Below are positions 62,938-64,000 of a stretch of DNA of 64,000 nucleotides, in pieces. The stretch is from Streptomyces sp. ITFR-21 (lineage in GTDB: Bacteria; Actinomycetota; Actinomycetes; Streptomycetales; Streptomycetaceae): assembly GCF_031844685.1 (NCBI RefSeq), contig NZ_CP134605.1, positions 6,422,001 through 6,486,000 on the forward strand. The letters run 5' to 3'. Positions within the stretch are counted from its first letter, which is position 1, and each line of letters starts with the position of its first letter. Under the pieces are notes generated by a model. The model did not search any database and was not told the DNA's origin. It was given only the letters and a program-made list of their open reading frames with translations. The position numbers were made by a program, and so were the translations under genes.

Positions 62938-64000
62938 ATGAGTACCGAAGTCATGCGCGCACCGGTGGCCACATCCACCGCCGCCGCTCACCGGGGAGGC
63001 GGCGCGCTATCCCTGGGGCAGATGACTCCGCAGGAAGCGTGGCGGTTCGCCGAGGCGCTCGCGGATACGCCGCTACTGCCGGACCAGTACCGGCGCCAGC
63101 CCGCATCGGTGTTGTGGGCGATGGAATACGGACGCGCCCTCGGGCTCGACGTGGTCACCACGATCACCACCATCCACGTCATCAAGGGCAAGCCGTCGCA
63201 GTCGGCGGACCTGATGCTGTCCCGTGCCCGCACGGCTGGCCACCGCGTGCGTATCCAGTCCGAGCGCACCCGGTGCGTCGTGACGATTGTCCGCGCCGAC
63301 GACCCCGACGACGAGAACAGCATCGAGTGGACGCTCGACGACGCGGTAACTGCCGGTCTGTGCGAGATCCGCAACGGCCGCCCGTACTCCCGCAGTAGCA
63401 AGGGCGAGCCGCAGAGCTGGGAGAAGTACCCGCGGGCGATGCTGCGGGCGCGTGCCCTGTCCGAGTGCGTCCGCATGGCGTGCCCCGAGGTGCTGCACGG
63501 CGCGATCTACACCCCGGAGGAACTGGGCGCCCGGGTGGACGAGTCGGGACTGCCGATGGAGGCGGAAATCCAGCAGCTCCGCTCGGTGCCCGCTGGTGAG
63601 CCCGACCAGTGGCAGCAGCCAGCTCACTCGCAGCAGACGCCGCCGGCTGTGGTGGCCGCCGGAGTCGCTGACGTGCCGCCGGAGTCGCTGACACCGGCCG
63701 GCCGCGACTACCTGCACGAGGCCCACGCCGCGCCTGACATGGCCACGGTGAAGCAGATCTACGCCGACGCCAAGGCCGAAGGCGGTGTCCCGGAGTACCT
63801 GGCGCAGATCGCCCAGGTGGGCGTCGCCAAGAAGAAGGCCGCCGCCGAGCAGCAGGCAGCGCCGGGCCGAGTCGTGGCCGGCGAGGTCATGTCCGCACAG
63901 GAGCAGGCCGAGGCCGCCGAGCAGGAACTGCGCACCTGGGCTGGGCGGGTCGGCCTGCCCGAGATCGCCGCCGACTTCGAGGGCGCCAAGGGCGTGCCGC
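62938..64000 (+). CDS. RecT-like single-strand annealing recombinase, partial
   Basis: The first 354 residues of a RecT-superfamily protein run off the window. Legible family segments are 'LLPDQYRRQPASVLWAMEYGRALGL' (in pieces, ~45-70), 'ITTIHVIKGKPSQSADLMLSRARTAGHRV', 'ADDPDDENSIEWTLDDA', and 'SWEKYPRAMLRARALSECVRMACPEVL' followed by 'IYTPEEL'. It anneals complementary ssDNA in phage recombination, usually next to a RecE-type or RecB-type nuclease that may lie beyond the window. A Gln/Ala-rich linker follows ~200. ATG after AGAGAGCGAGAG. Confidence 0.82.
   Translation, partial: MSTEVMRAPVATSTAAAHRGGGALSLGQMTPQEAWRFAEALADTPLLPDQYRRQPASVLWAMEYGRALGLDVVTTITTIHVIKGKPSQSADLMLSRARTAGHRVRIQSERTRCVVTIVRADDPDDENSIEWTLDDAVTAGLCEIRNGRPYSRSSKGEPQSWEKYPRAMLRARALSECVRMACPEVLHGAIYTPEELGARVDESGLPMEAEIQQLRSVPAGEPDQWQQPAHSQQTPPAVVAAGVADVPPESLTPAGRDYLHEAHAAPDMATVKQIYADAKAEGGVPEYLAQIAQVGVAKKKAAAEQQAAPGRVVAGEVMSAQEQAEAAEQELRTWAGRVGLPEIAADFEGAKGVP

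Larger units (their letters stand above)
55169..64000. mobile_element. prophage left arm (integrase, repressor, small early genes, RecT)
   Basis: A tyrosine integrase, a repressor and a divergent Cro-like/excisionase pair are followed by a run of small overlapping genes and a RecT-like recombinase. That is the order of the left arm of temperate actinophages. GC content is visibly lower than in the host part, and the genes are short and tightly packed. The element continues past the window end, so attR, structural and lysis genes are not seen. An integrative element with phage-like recombination genes remains possible. The attL should lie between 54881 and 55168. Confidence 0.82.

Overview
The window is about 73% GC. 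Nearly every gene carries the third-position G/C bias, GTG/TTG starts and 4-nt start/stop overlaps of a streptomycete, and the gene families fit: an orphan roadblock protein, a DUF6397 protein, NHEJ Ligase/PolDom proteins, a DasR-type operator and a cysteine leader peptide. I read it as chromosomal DNA of a member of Streptomycetaceae (genus not resolvable here) with a temperate phage integrated in the last 9 kb.

Layout. 0-4.2 kb: a TPR-like protein, an APC permease with a strong terminator, and a wrecked copper amine oxidase gene beside it. 4.2-8.9 kb: a three-gene operon (2-methylacyl-CoA racemase, thiolase, FadB-type fusion) for branched or fatty acyl-CoA breakdown, with a 30-bp palindrome abutting its promoter. 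9-16 kb: MerR regulator, M1 peptidase lipoprotein, Tex, secreted CocE/X-Pro peptidase. 16-24 kb: small housekeeping and conserved genes, including a NADAR gene stopped by one amber codon and a frameshifted methyltransferase. 24-36 kb: TesB thioesterase, superfamily-2 helicase, an asymmetric heterodimeric ABC exporter, an L,D-transpeptidase-like lipoprotein, MscL, and a MarR/ABC-exporter divergent pair sharing a palindromic promoter region. 36-39 kb: lutABC lactate oxidation genes with a 23-bp tandem duplication at the lutA/lutB junction. 39-55 kb: flavoprotein, a shortened GH3 glucosaminidase under a dre-like (DasR) site, an SsuD monooxygenase behind a leaderless cysteine leader peptide, a ligase and a polymerase of NHEJ type, Lrp regulator, lactonase, CbiX-like protein, GlcNAc-type kinase, DUF2510-scramblase fusion, uracil-DNA glycosylase, and a TetR/Old-Yellow-Enzyme pair.

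55.2-64 kb: prophage left arm. Integrase, a small protein and a repressor run leftward. A divergent control region with helically phased repeats and a leaderless promoter then drives a Cro-like HTH and an excisionase-like gene. These are followed by thirteen tiny genes, each overlapping the next by exactly 4 nt and most encoding cysteine-pair proteins, and a RecT-like recombinase cut by the window edge.

Four loci look decayed or damaged (amine oxidase, NADAR, methyltransferase, GH3). Two stretches over 500 bp (40702-41248 and 47319-48227) show no gene I can support. No tRNA, rRNA, CRISPR array or insertion sequence was recognised.
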